12,315 bases of DNA from Sanchytrium tribonematis (taxonomy: Eukaryota > Sanchytriomycota > Sanchytriomycetes > Sanchytriales > Sanchytriaceae). Numbering within the stretch: the stretch's first letter is position 1; every line of letters begins with the position of its first letter. Shown here in pieces: positions 1 through 9,180 of this stretch. Location of the stretch: contig JADGIG010000223.1 of the NCBI GenBank assembly GCA_018985235.1, forward strand, positions 1 to 12,315, in the 5' to 3' direction. A program made the translations under genes and the position numbers. A model generated the notes under the pieces. That model made no database searches. It was not told where the DNA came from and saw nothing but the letters and a program-made list of their open reading frames with translations.

Positions 1-624
1 GATGGGGTCAAGTTCAAGATCGACCGCCGATCCAAAATTCAAGATGAGGCAAAAGATTTAATTGCGAGAGAAGTGTTAAAGACCCTGTTGGAGGCTGATT
101 TTGTCAAATCAAAGGAGACACAGTACAGAAAGCAATTAGCTCATGTGGCGAAGAGATATTCTGACGAGCCTCTTGTTTATAAACCGGTATATGTTTCGGA
201 TGGGCTTTTCAAAATTCAATTAAATTTTGGAGTAGACAATTTTTATGAATCTAAAGAATTTTACACAGACAAAGATTTTGCGGAGGAAAGTATGGCAAGC
301 AGTGTGCTTAGCCGCTTGGCTGCTTTTTCAAATACAGGCATCAAAAGGGCGGCTGATGGAACTCCCGCTTCTATGAAAAATTCGTTTAGCCAATTTAGAC
401 AAAAATTACACACTTACTTGGATCAAAGACACACCTTATATGAGTACCAAATTCGAGAATTCAAGAAGAACAAAAACTCGGTATATACAGCCTCATTGAT
501 TATTTCTTTGAATGATGATTGTAAAACTTTTACAGGTACTCTGAGACACAGCAGTAAAGATAAGGCAAAAGAGGAGGTAGCTCAGATTGCCTGGGACGCA
601 CTAAATCAAGTAATTATAGATTAA
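1..624 (+). CDS. tandem double-stranded RNA-binding domain protein, 3' part (5' end outside the window)
   Basis: The frame is open from base 1 to the TAA at 622-624, giving 207 C-terminal residues; no start is visible, so the gene begins upstream. Three dsRBD-like units can be seen. Residues 1 to about 32 look like the last strand and second helix of a first domain (a basic RRSK stretch, then DEAKDLIAREVLKTLL). Residues about 42-110 form a second domain, from YRKQLAHVAKRY through three strands to an Ala-rich helix. Residues about 124-207 form a third, with the canonical basic SKDKAKEEVAQIAWDAL start of helix 2. The second domain lacks the lysines of the KKxAK motif (it has DKDFAEES), so it may bind protein rather than RNA. 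Family knowledge: such proteins act with Dicer-like RNases, in RNA editing or in RNA localisation. No catalytic domain is visible, so the exact role is unknown. It converges on the neurofibromin gene with 6 bp between the stops. Confidence 0.75.
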   Translation, partial: DGVKFKIDRRSKIQDEAKDLIAREVLKTLLEADFVKSKETQYRKQLAHVAKRYSDEPLVYKPVYVSDGLFKIQLNFGVDNFYESKEFYTDKDFAEESMASSVLSRLAAFSNTGIKRAADGTPASMKNSFSQFRQKLHTYLDQRHTLYEYQIREFKKNKNSVYTASLIISLNDDCKTFTGTLRHSSKDKAKEEVAQIAWDALNQVIID

Positions 625-625
625 A
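620..625 (+). terminator. poly(A) signal ATTAAA overlapping the stop codon of the dsRBD gene
   Basis: ATTAAA begins at the second base of the last sense codon (GAT) and spans the TAA stop. No better signal can be placed downstream without entering the opposing neurofibromin gene. Assignment as a working poly(A) signal is inference from motif and position. Confidence 0.45.
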
Positions 626-631
626 TTTATT
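626..631 (-). terminator. poly(A) signal AATAAA overlapping the stop codon of neurofibromin
   Basis: On the minus strand the TGA stop (633-631) runs directly into AATAAA; the last A of TGA is the first A of the hexamer. It lies back to back with the ATTAAA of the opposite gene at 620-625. Cleavage 10-30 nt downstream would fall inside the coding sequence of the dsRBD gene. Confidence 0.5.
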
Positions 632-3600
632 CAGTCGTCTTCATTGATCACAGAGCTTATTAAACTATCGACGTTAAGCGCTAGTTGCCGCTGCCTATTT
701 TTGTTTGTATCAAACAAAAGTGGTTCAGTCAAAGCTTGGAATCCAGTTTCTTCAAGTAGAACACTGAGTTGTATATTGTATTTGCCTAGAACTTCCACTG
801 CTTTTATATAAAGATTTGTAATGTTTTGCTTAAAACCATCATTAAAAGTATTTTTCGCCAATTGCCGTAATCTGGCAATCAATTTCGGTGATATTGCAGC
901 AAAAATATCCGGCCGAAGTTGAACTCCATCATATAAAATTGTAAACAAGCTTTCAAGCATTTGCTCAGATAAATCTAAATATAGAAAATTAAGTGCCATG
1001 GTCATAATAAATAATATTGAAGTGTCGCTTTTAACCAGCATTACCTCATAAAGAGTTACATCGTGCTTTGACATCTCAGGCACAATTTCTCTCACATCGT
1101 ATTGGTCGCTGCAAGTTAAAAGCAAAACGAAACCTGTCAATTCGCTTCTTAGGCTCATATTTTTCTGGATATCGCATAAATTTAAAATGCTTACAACAAC
1201 AGTCTCTGTGATATTTTTCGTGTCTTTATCACTCAATCCTTTTGACAAGGCAGAACTTAACGCAAATCCGAAATCCAACTCAAAATTTAAACCACTGTGT
1301 TTATCCATGCTCTTGCTTACCTCTGCAAATGATCCTCTGACTTGTAACAAGCTATCTATTAGTCCAAGTTCAATAAAGTCACCATTTTGATCCAGTGAAT
1401 GTAATCCAGCCTCTAATAAATGAAGTGAATAGACAAAAAGCTTTTTGTGGCCCAATAATAGCACATAAATCGCAATCCAAATTATTTTTCTGGTAAAGTC
1501 TGATTGATACATACTTCCACTCATGATATTTGTCAGGCATATTATTGTAGAGCACGCAAGATCAGAGTCATCGGGTTCAAAATGAGTCAAACTATATTTC
1601 AACACCTAAATTAATAAACGGCACCATTAAAATTTGATATATCAAGTCGTCATCTGCATCGTCACTACTTAAAGCACCCAAAGCAACAAATGCGCGTGGT
1701 TGTAAAATTTTGTTGTATTGAAACGCACTACTACTAACTAATCCCATTAACCTCGCTCTATGAGCATGTAAATCATCCAAGCTTTTACTAGCACAGATCA
1801 ATATGTCTGCAATCAAATGAACTAGATGGCCTACATCTCCTAACGTTGGTTCTTTGTTCAAAACATCGGATCCGATTAAATTTTGTTTTGGAAGATATGC
1901 CAATCCAAAAAGATTTAGAACTGATTCATTTTCAGCTTGATCGGTGATGTATTGCAATAAATTTTCATCTAAACTGTCGTTGATACTATAAACTAGATTG
2001 CATAAAAGGCGGTACACATTAATTCGCTGTTGGGCATTTCCTTGACCAGCCAAACTTATAATAAGATACATGACATCTGCCAGATAATAGTCTACACTCA
2101 ATGAACCATTAAATGCATAGTTGGCTAGAATCTGTAAATGTATATCAATGCTATTCAGAGGATTGTCAGAATTTATAATCAAGGTTTTTCGAATACAACT
2201 GAGAATCTTTCCAACTACTACATTTATGTTCATACCAACTGCACAAAGTATTTCTAGAAATACTTCACTTTGAACATCATTCATATTCATAGCTAATATA
2301 ATGTCAGTAACAAGATTTGCAGCGGCTGGATTTTTAGACATCGGAGCCCATATTTTCTCAGTTAATATGCCAATGAATTCAAAATGGTTACTCGTCAGAT
2401 CAAGCAAACATTTCAGAACCTTGTTCATATTTTCAGTCGAGGTGTCGTCACTACCGCTATCAATTTTTTTACAAATTTGGTCAATGCAGGGCTCAAGCAA
2501 GCTCAAAAAGTCCAAGTTCGAGTAAAATTCCTGGTTTGACAAATACTGACAAGCTTCTAAAATAAAAGGCACAGCGACATTACTGGAGTCGCGTATTAAA
2601 TCTCCTACCAAATGCTCACTCAATATATTACTATTACTGCAGATAAACGAGTTTTTCTTTTCATCAATGGTAATCTCCAACTTTTCCACTAAAGCATGAT
2701 ACAATTGATAAGCTGAATTTTGTAAACTGGTGTTTGACTCTAGTAAATTTGAGAAAATAAGTACCAACAAACTCCCTTGAACTGAATCTAATCCAAATTC
2801 TTTTTCAATAGGCTCTGCTTTGACGATTGTTAGATTCTTCTTACTCTGAGTTATAATTTGATATATTTGATTAAAATTGGGCGATGAAAAATCGTATTCT
2901 TCTGAGTTTGTTTTAATAATAAACCTAACTTCACTCGAAGTTTCTTTTTTCTTGATTACTTCATCTACAGCAGCCACATCAATGACATCGTTGAGAACGG
3001 CCTGGATACCAGCAGTTATTTCAATTTTCTTTGTTGAGATAATTTGTATACAGTTTTTCCCTAATAGCAAATGCACAGGGTATGCGTTACCTTGCAGATT
3101 TCGAATTGTGTTTGAAAAAAGAACAGTTGGTTCATCGAGACTAAGGGTTAGACTTGGCAAGGTTAGTGAATTTGTTGGAAATAATTCTTTGAGCTGCTGA
3201 ACAGTTGAAAAAAAAGTTGCTTTTTTAAACATCTCAATGGTAGCTTTCGGAAAATTTTTAACCAGTCCTCTGAGAGTATTGTTGGGATTAAGTACAAAAA
3301 TGTTTTTGACATTGTTTATCATATTATTGGTTACAATTGCACTGATTTTCTCAATCACAATCTCTGAAATGGCATTCTCGACCGCGAATCCTGTCAAGTC
3401 GATCAATATATAGTACTTATCGTGCGCAATCGAGTTTAATAAAGAATATGTATAATATATAGCATGTTCTAGATCGATCTGAGAAACGTCGTATCTTCTC
3501 GCAATAAAAACTATTCCAGGTGTTCTTTCTTTCGTTCTACTACCTTCAGTTATAAAGCCTAGATTTTTAATTTTTGATCCATCTACACTTTCATATTTCT

Positions 3601-6600
3601 TTCGTAAATCGTTGACGACTTTACTCAAATTTTTGTCATCTGCAATACTTTGTTCTCCAGTGGAGGTGATTGATACTTTTGTAGGTACAGGAGCTCCTAA
3701 ATCAACAATTATTTGATCAAACTGTTCTTTAATCTTTTTTAAAGCTGTTGAACCACTCTCATGCTCCTCGTCTTTACTTTTTGTTAAAGATCTTGACTTC
3801 AAAGTTAGTTGGTTGTAAATCTTATCCTTCTGTTGATATAAATGTAAATAAATGTCATGCATGTCTAAGTCACTTGTGATATCTGGAATACTATCCAAGT
3901 GAAATTGATTTAAGTTATCTTTGTTTGGCTGAACACTTATTTCATTTAGAAAATCACTTGTCTTTGGTATGTGCTTTTCAACAAATACATTCAATGTAGT
4001 CATAAATTCTTCTTTGTTTCCGAAAAACACGAAATTAGCTAAATTCTGAATACATTTCGCTATCAAAACTAGGGATCTACTCAACTCTGGGTTTCTATTA
4101 GATAATGTAAGACCGCTCCCTTCAGGAGAAACAATGGCAGGGCAAACAAATCTTAAAAAGAAATACCCAGAAACAGCGTTGTTTTTTGCGTCTGGAAATT
4201 TTTGACCCACAATATTACTTATAATGTTACACACATTTCGAATTACAATTGGAATTTCGCTCTTGTTACCATATATCTTGTTCATTATAAACTCGCACAT
4301 GTCTTTCAAATTTTGAGTATTTCTTGCCAGTTCTTGAGGGTTTGACAGTTTTAAAGGATCAATTTCAAATTGGATATTGTTTTTTAGGTCTTCGGATATT
4401 TTGTTGACAATCGGCTGCACCACTGTTTTTAAATAAGCAATACCATATTTCTGATTTACCAAAGTCAATAGCTTAGTCGACATGGAGTTTCTTCGAAATA
4501 TAACATTTGCAGCGTCAGTCTTTCCAATATCTCTATCGATGCTGGTCCGGAGTAATTTATAAGGATCTTTGAATTCGTCAAACACAAGAAAGACTTTTTC
4601 CAAAATTTGCTCTCTAATTGATACATCAATATTCTCGTAAAGTATAACACAAATTATTGGATCATACTCGATCAAAAAACTTTTTAATGAAGCAAATGAT
4701 ATTGTTGGCTCTACAGTTTCAACTTTGTCTGATTGTTGGCTTTTAACAAGCGATTTTGACAAAATATTTAGAACAAAAGGTCTAAGCTTTGTAGAGGAAT
4801 TTTGAGCCATAGTGATAATAAATTTTAATCCGATGTCTTGATTAGCCGCGACCAATGAAGCAAAACTTTGAATTAAATCATCTGTTAAATAGTGGATCTC
4901 TTTGCCAGAATAGATGCTTGTTGAAGTGGCACCACTTTGTATAACGTGTGTCTTGTACAGCACCTTTTGAAGTACATTAACATAGTTATTAAATGTTCGT
5001 TCCTTCATTTCTTTCAGATCTGTTTTGGATAAATTATCATTATTTTGAGGCTTTAGTGACAATCCTTCAAATAAAAATTTAAGACACTTGATGCTAGTAG
5101 TATCTAACTCTTTAAAAATTAGGCATTGATCTGTGCTATATTCCATGTCGCTTATCCAAGAAGAAATAATTTGGGCAAGGAAATTTTTAATAGCTAAATC
5201 TTTGAAAACATCGGCCTTTTTCTCAAATAGCGTATAGACAAGCCGACAAAAAGCAAGTTTGGCTTCTACTGTATATGCATCCTTAGTGCCATCAATATCC
5301 AGAGAAATAAATGACAACATTTTGTCCATGGACATGGTCATTGTTTTCGCTGCAGTTTCGTTTTTGCTAATTGCTTTATGCATGATAGTTATAATTCGGC
5401 ACAAATATTCAGAGTCTTTTTGTGTAGAACTAACAGCGTTCAATTGAGAAGACAATTTCTTTTCAATAATACTCCAAAAACTATAATCCAATTCTTCACC
5501 AATTATATGTGGCAAATATTCCTTTAAAATCGGATTCTCACTTCTCAGTAGATTTACCAAATCACTTAAAAAGGCGTCTACAAGAAGATGGATACTTAGT
5601 CGCTCTGATGCCGTGTTAAAAAATGTATCGAATCTTAAAAATGTTGAGGCTTCGTATATTTGCTTCTCCAATGACTCATTAGGAATACAAAGAGGGAGAA
5701 GATAGCACATGCTCAGAGTTACACTCACCCACTCACTCTTTGTTTCTTTTTCTGCATCACTTTTGTGGCTCTGAGTATAGCTATATTTTGTAGACATTCT
5801 CTTTAAGCGGGAATCCATAAGCTCTTGTTGTCTACTCATATTAAGAGTTTTCCACCTTCGGTACAGTTGGTCAAAACAAACGATGGTGCTAAGGCTAGGT
5901 TTTCTCAAGCTAACAGTCAATGATTTAAACATATTCTGATAAGAAATTGGCTCTAAAAGCTTCTTGTAGATTGCTATATGAGGTATATTTAGTAAATCAA
6001 ATTCGTCTTTATCAAATTTTTCAAAAGCCACTAATATAATGCTCCAAACATTTTTAACTCCACAAAACAAGTCGATGTCTGTTAGTGCTAGACAATACAG
6101 CAAAGCACTTTCGACTGAGTGTATAGCAGCAGTCTTAAGTCTATTATCTGTAGGACTCAACATTATACTTGCATCCAAAGCCATGGTGGTTAATACACTG
6201 TCGAAAAAGTTTTGTAAAAATTCTAATAGCAAAACTATTTCCTCTTTTTTTGACTCAAAGATCAATTTCGAGATGCTCAATAGAATAAAAGAAAACGCTT
6301 TAACAAATAAAGACGAGTTTTTAGCCCAGACATTGATTAGACCATTTTGATATGTCTTTTGAATCACATTTAGAGCCACGGATCTGGTTTGTGGTGGAGC
6401 CTCTTCAAGTACACTGACAATGTCTCGTACTACAGAATCAAAATCGTCGACTACTGCTATCTTAGGTTCCATTTCTAAGATTTTAACTACATAGTAGACT
6501 ACATCTTTTCTCGGATCCTCTGCTTTCTTTTTCTTGTCGAACATGGCCAATTTTTTAGACGCTTCAAGTTCCTCTGGCAAAAGACTCTCGTGCAGTAGTG

Positions 6601-7780
6601 TTTTGACAAAAGTACACATGCTTGCGTTGTTTGAAATCGGAGAATTCCAAGGCTGGTGATCAGAACTGGCTAATGCGTAAAACACTTTCGCAAGTAGCCT
6701 CTTGTTATCAAACATAGATGAAAACACTTTTATAGTAGAAGGTGGAGAAATCCTATACAACCCAACTAGCCCGTCTAATAATAACCCTTCGTCGGTATCT
6801 TTGGCTTTTAGACCCAATTGTACTATCTCCCTGACATCACTCTCAAAATCAAACGCCAATGATCTCAGCTCAGATCTGTCTTTGAGAAATACGGCTGCCT
6901 TTAAAATATCGACTAATGACGAGGAAAACTCTTTTTTATGCTTCCTTAATAATTCAATAAATTGTATATAATGAGAAGCAGTAAGCTTTTGGCTATTTAA
7001 TATCATAAGCATTGTTTGCAATTGTACGAATTTTTTCTTTTCTTCATTTAAAGTCAAAAAAAATAAATCTATGACGTCATCTAGCTTTCTAGCTCCAGAG
7101 GCCAAATTGACAAAATCTACAGGGTACCATTCAATAAAATTCCAAATCAATTTACGGCATATAACACATGCATTAACTTGTGCTGGTTTCTTCAATTGCG
7201 GAAATGCATTGAAAATGTGCCGAATAACAACTATGAGTTTGTCTAGTTGAAAGGCGCAGTACTGTAAAATGTTCATTTCAGAGTCTTCTTTACTAATTCT
7301 CAGAATGTGGTCGATAATGATTTGCGGATTTGACATGCTCAGATAAAATAATGTCCTTATTACCTCATCTGAACTATGAATTAATTTTCGAGCAGTATTA
7401 AATATAATTAAGGATACATTTGGATCCATACTCACGATCTCAGGCATAGAAACCGATAACGAATGACCGATTGAAGTTCCCATGCTACTTAAGGATGCTA
7501 CACTCCCCCCTATAAGTGTCGCGCCTTGTAAGAACATTTGCGATCCAGATAAATTTGATTGTTTCAATTCTGGACTCATTTGGAAAAGGCATAAATTCAT
7601 CCAACTGACTATTTGTGTCATAGCTCTAATCTGGCCTTGATTCGATTCTTGAAAAACTGATAAAATTTGCTCTAGCTTACCGGCTAAAGCCTCAAAAACA
7701 GCTTTTGGCTTAATTTTGTACAACCTGGTGATCAAATCTTGATCGCCTTCTGTTATCGCATCAATTAAGATAGATTCCAT
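631..7780 (-). CDS. NF1: neurofibromin / IRA-type Ras GTPase-activating protein (two exons: 7780-1625 and 1605-631)
   Basis: Predicted to stimulate GTP hydrolysis by Ras and so switch off Ras signalling at membranes. Exon 1 encodes residues 1-2052 and exon 2 encodes 324 more, joined by removing a 19-nt segment, for 2376 residues in all; human neurofibromin is about 2800 and yeast Ira proteins about 3000. The RasGAP domain lies at about 1020-1260, with the arginine finger in FRRNS (R1096) and the signature FLRFVCPAIVSP at 1208-1219. A Sec14-like lipid-binding domain follows (about 1390-1560, with PGIVFIARRYD near 1420), then the PH-like domain (to about 1655); this Sec14-PH pair after the GAP domain is diagnostic of neurofibromin. 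The rest is helical HEAT-like sequence. Exon 2 keeps the conserved C-terminal region, including GLNFELDFGFALSSALSKG. The ATG at 7780 is 40 bp from the stop of the next gene upstream. TGA stop. Confidence 0.93.
1606..1624 (-). other. candidate 19-nt spliceosomal intron in the neurofibromin gene
   Basis: On the minus strand the segment GTGCCGTTTATTAATTTAG follows the ATG codon of M2052 and precedes GTG TTG AAA. It starts with GT, ends with AG, and carries a TTAAT branch-point-like motif right before the acceptor. Its length is not a multiple of three. Left in, it leads to a TAG ten codons on. Taken out (phase 0), the protein reads YQILMVLKYSLTHF and continues in the second open frame. That reading aligns without a gap to the conserved neurofibromin C-terminal region (human counterpart around KQIIRILSKAL, from memory). 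A copy of GTG flanks the segment on each side, but only one placement gives GT-AG ends. Alternatives are a 1-base sequencing error, a +1 frameshift, or a real inactivating insertion. Confidence 0.65.
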
Positions 7781-7819
7781 TTTTTATAAAAGGTCGTGTT
7801 TCAGATATAACCAAAAAAA

Positions 7820-7825
7820 TTTATT
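7820..7825 (-). terminator. poly(A) signal AATAAA overlapping the stop codon of the SEC22-like gene
   Basis: The last sense codon GAA, the TAA stop and the next A together spell AATAAA on the minus strand, followed by a T-rich run. The neurofibromin ATG lies only 40 bp beyond the stop, so cleavage probably falls in the spacer or in the start of that gene. Confidence 0.5.
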
Positions 7826-8591
7826 CAAGTTTTCGGTAAGATCTTTTCTGAGGCAACGCAAAATAAGCGCAGTATACTAACAAGGCAATAACAAACGGAA
7901 TTTTATAAACCCCCACCAAAAAAGCTCGAATTAAACACATAGTAACATAAGCTCCTAAAGCGCCCATATAAGCATATCCATAATTAGGAATGAAGGTATT
8001 TGATTTGTATGAGAAGTATAAAACATAGAGGGAGTAAGGCAAAAGTAAAAAGTGATACAGAGTGAAAACAACATGTGGCTGAAGCAAAAAATCGTTCAAC
8101 GTAATCCCAAATATGGGAAATAAGGCTAGTAATATATGAATGTAATGGGAATTTTGCGTGGCTATTTTTGTAGTGTTTGGCATGGGTAGTCCAGAATCAA
8201 GAACTGTGGTCTTTTCGTTCATGCTTATATTAGGGATATTCGCGTTTTGGTCTCTCATTGGAAGTTGATTGTTTTTCATTTTTAATAATATTGCTCCCAA
8301 ATCAGATTCAAAACCAAAGCAACTAAAAGGTCTAGCGTTCTCTATATTTTGAAATTGATCCATAAAAGCAGATTGTATCGCATAAAGCGCATTCACTGCC
8401 ATCAGCTTGGGAATGCCGGGAGCTTCCAGTATAACAGTGATTACATTATTGTAATAAAAATATTTCTGATCAATTGATGCTAAGTTTGGCGATTGCTTTT
8501 TTACAAATCTCAAGACATTTTTGAGATGTTTCTGGTGAGGTAAACTAGCACACAAAATAGTACCAGCCGAATTTGCAATTATGCAAGACAT
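7821..8591 (-). CDS. SEC22A/C-like longin-domain protein with four C-terminal membrane segments
   Basis: A 256-residue membrane protein probably acting in traffic at the ER or Golgi. Residues 1 to about 110 resemble a Sec22 longin domain: an opening strand with ILCASLP (compare GLPLCAS in Sec22), FYYNNVITVILEA in the central sheet, and the Sec22 hallmark RPFSCFGFESDLGAILLKMK at 87-106 (compare RPYSFIEFDTFIQKTKK). A linker of about 40 polar residues (110-148) replaces the coiled SNARE motif. Four hydrophobic segments follow, at about 150-170, 174-195, 204-227 and 230-247, ending in a basic tail. Longin plus several membrane spans without a SNARE motif is the architecture of vertebrate SEC22A and SEC22C (about 300 residues), not of the SNARE SEC22B. 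It is therefore unlikely to be a fusogenic SNARE. The ATG at 8591 sits exactly at the start of the longin fold. Confidence 0.75.
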   Translation of the reverse strand: MSCIIANSAGTILCASLPHQKHLKNVLRFVKKQSPNLASIDQKYFYYNNVITVILEAPGIPKLMAVNALYAIQSAFMDQFQNIENARPFSCFGFESDLGAILLKMKNNQLPMRDQNANIPNISMNEKTTVLDSGLPMPNTTKIATQNSHYIHILLALFPIFGITLNDFLLQPHVVFTLYHFLLLPYSLYVLYFSYKSNTFIPNYGYAYMGALGAYVTMCLIRAFLVGVYKIPFVIALLVYCAYFALPQKRSYRKLE

Positions 8592-8639
8592 GAATCCTAG
8601 TTACAAAAAATAAATGAAATTGGAACATAAAGCAGAAAT

Positions 8640-8645
8640 TTTATT
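8640..8645 (-). terminator. poly(A) signal AATAAA downstream of LSM4
   Basis: AATAAA on the minus strand starts 18 nt past the LSM4 stop, within the 72-bp spacer before the SEC22-like gene. It is the only gene here with a canonical signal clearly separate from its stop codon. Confidence 0.45.
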
Positions 8646-8663
8646 CCATTGAAATTAAGGCTG

Positions 8664-9026
8664 TCATTTGCTGCTATTGTGTCCTCTTCCTCTAGAACGT
8701 CCTCTTCCTCTATTTGCCCCTCTTCCACCGCGTTGACCTGATCTATTATTCTTTTTGTTGTAATTTGATTTTTTATCTGATTTAGGCTTATCAAGTGCTT
8801 CTTTGTTAAGTCTAATACACTTAACGCAATTACCCTTTACGTACACATCTTCGGCCTTGAGCTGTACAATAGGTTCCTGACTAGGCTTTACAATGACAAC
8901 GTCTTTTAATTTGCAGTTCATAAAATGATCGCATTTATCTAGTATGCCTGTATAAAAATCGCCATTTTTACATTCTATACTCACTAGATTGCCACAACTA
9001 TTCTCCAAAACATGAGATGGTAGCAT
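8664..9026 (-). CDS. LSM4: U6 snRNA-associated Sm-like protein LSm4
   Basis: A 120-residue subunit of the heteroheptameric LSm rings: LSm2-8, which binds the 3' end of U6 snRNA in the nucleus, and LSm1-7, which promotes mRNA decapping and decay in the cytoplasm. The N-terminus MLPSHVLENSCGNLVSIECKNGDFYTG aligns from the first residue with known LSm4 proteins, so the ATG at 9026 is secure. The Sm1 motif (about 13-43) has KNG, the G of YTGIL and the D..MN loop (D33, M36, N37). The Sm2 motif is YVKGNCVKCIRL (62-73). The tail is basic and rich in RG and RGG (about 96-115), like the arginine-methylated tail of animal LSm4; many fungal LSm4 proteins have an Asn-rich tail instead. It is head to head with another spliceosome gene, SF3A2. 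Confidence 0.95.
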   Translation of the reverse strand: MLPSHVLENSCGNLVSIECKNGDFYTGILDKCDHFMNCKLKDVVIVKPSQEPIVQLKAEDVYVKGNCVKCIRLNKEALDKPKSDKKSNYNKKNNRSGQRGGRGANRGRGRSRGRGHNSSK

Positions 9027-9180
9027 TTAATTCCTTTGTTACAAAAACAAAATTACTTAAAGTTTTCATATTTGACAATAAACATATGATCTAATGTAGC
9101 TCGCAAAAACGACTTACTTACGGCTTATCTGTTGATGATTTGTTATTATCTCAATATTATTGGAGAAAACATAAAACATT
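9027..9180. promoter_or_regulatory. 154-bp divergent intergenic region between LSM4 and SF3A2
   Basis: This is the longest non-coding stretch in the window and must hold the promoters of both flanking genes. It is AT-rich, and both ATGs are preceded by A-rich leaders. I found no clear TATA box at a credible distance, no tRNA and no complete snoRNA. A function as a shared bidirectional promoter is inferred from gene orientation only. Confidence 0.5.

Noticed and set aside
1592-1594. TAG at the end of the long frame recoded as an amino acid
   Set aside because: Reading through TAG meets a TGA within a few codons in the same frame and does not give neurofibromin sequence. SF3A2 also ends normally at a TAG.
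631-1605. A separate 324-codon gene starting at GTG 1605
   Set aside because: It has no ATG at its start, is preceded directly by TAG, overlaps the end of the long frame, and its sequence continues the neurofibromin C-terminal region. It is better read as exon 2 of the same gene.
7782-7791. TTTTATAAAA just upstream of the neurofibromin ATG as a TATA box
   Set aside because: It lies 1 to 11 nt from the ATG, so a TATA-directed start would fall inside the coding sequence. In such AT-rich DNA the motif is expected by chance.
8597-8794. Small minus-strand reading frame with an acidic EEEDVLEEED stretch
   Set aside because: It is the frame-shifted shadow of the Arg/Gly-rich tail of LSM4 plus the spacer and has no independent support.
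9133-9138. TGATGA as a box C of a C/D snoRNA in the LSM4-SF3A2 spacer
   Set aside because: The base before it is T rather than a purine, and no CTGA box D with a terminal stem follows before the SF3A2 start.
7781-9180. Microsporidian-type CCC or GGG promoter motifs near start codons
   Set aside because: Looked for upstream of NF1, the SEC22-like gene, LSM4 and SF3A2 and not seen. This weakens, without excluding, a placement within canonical Microsporidia.
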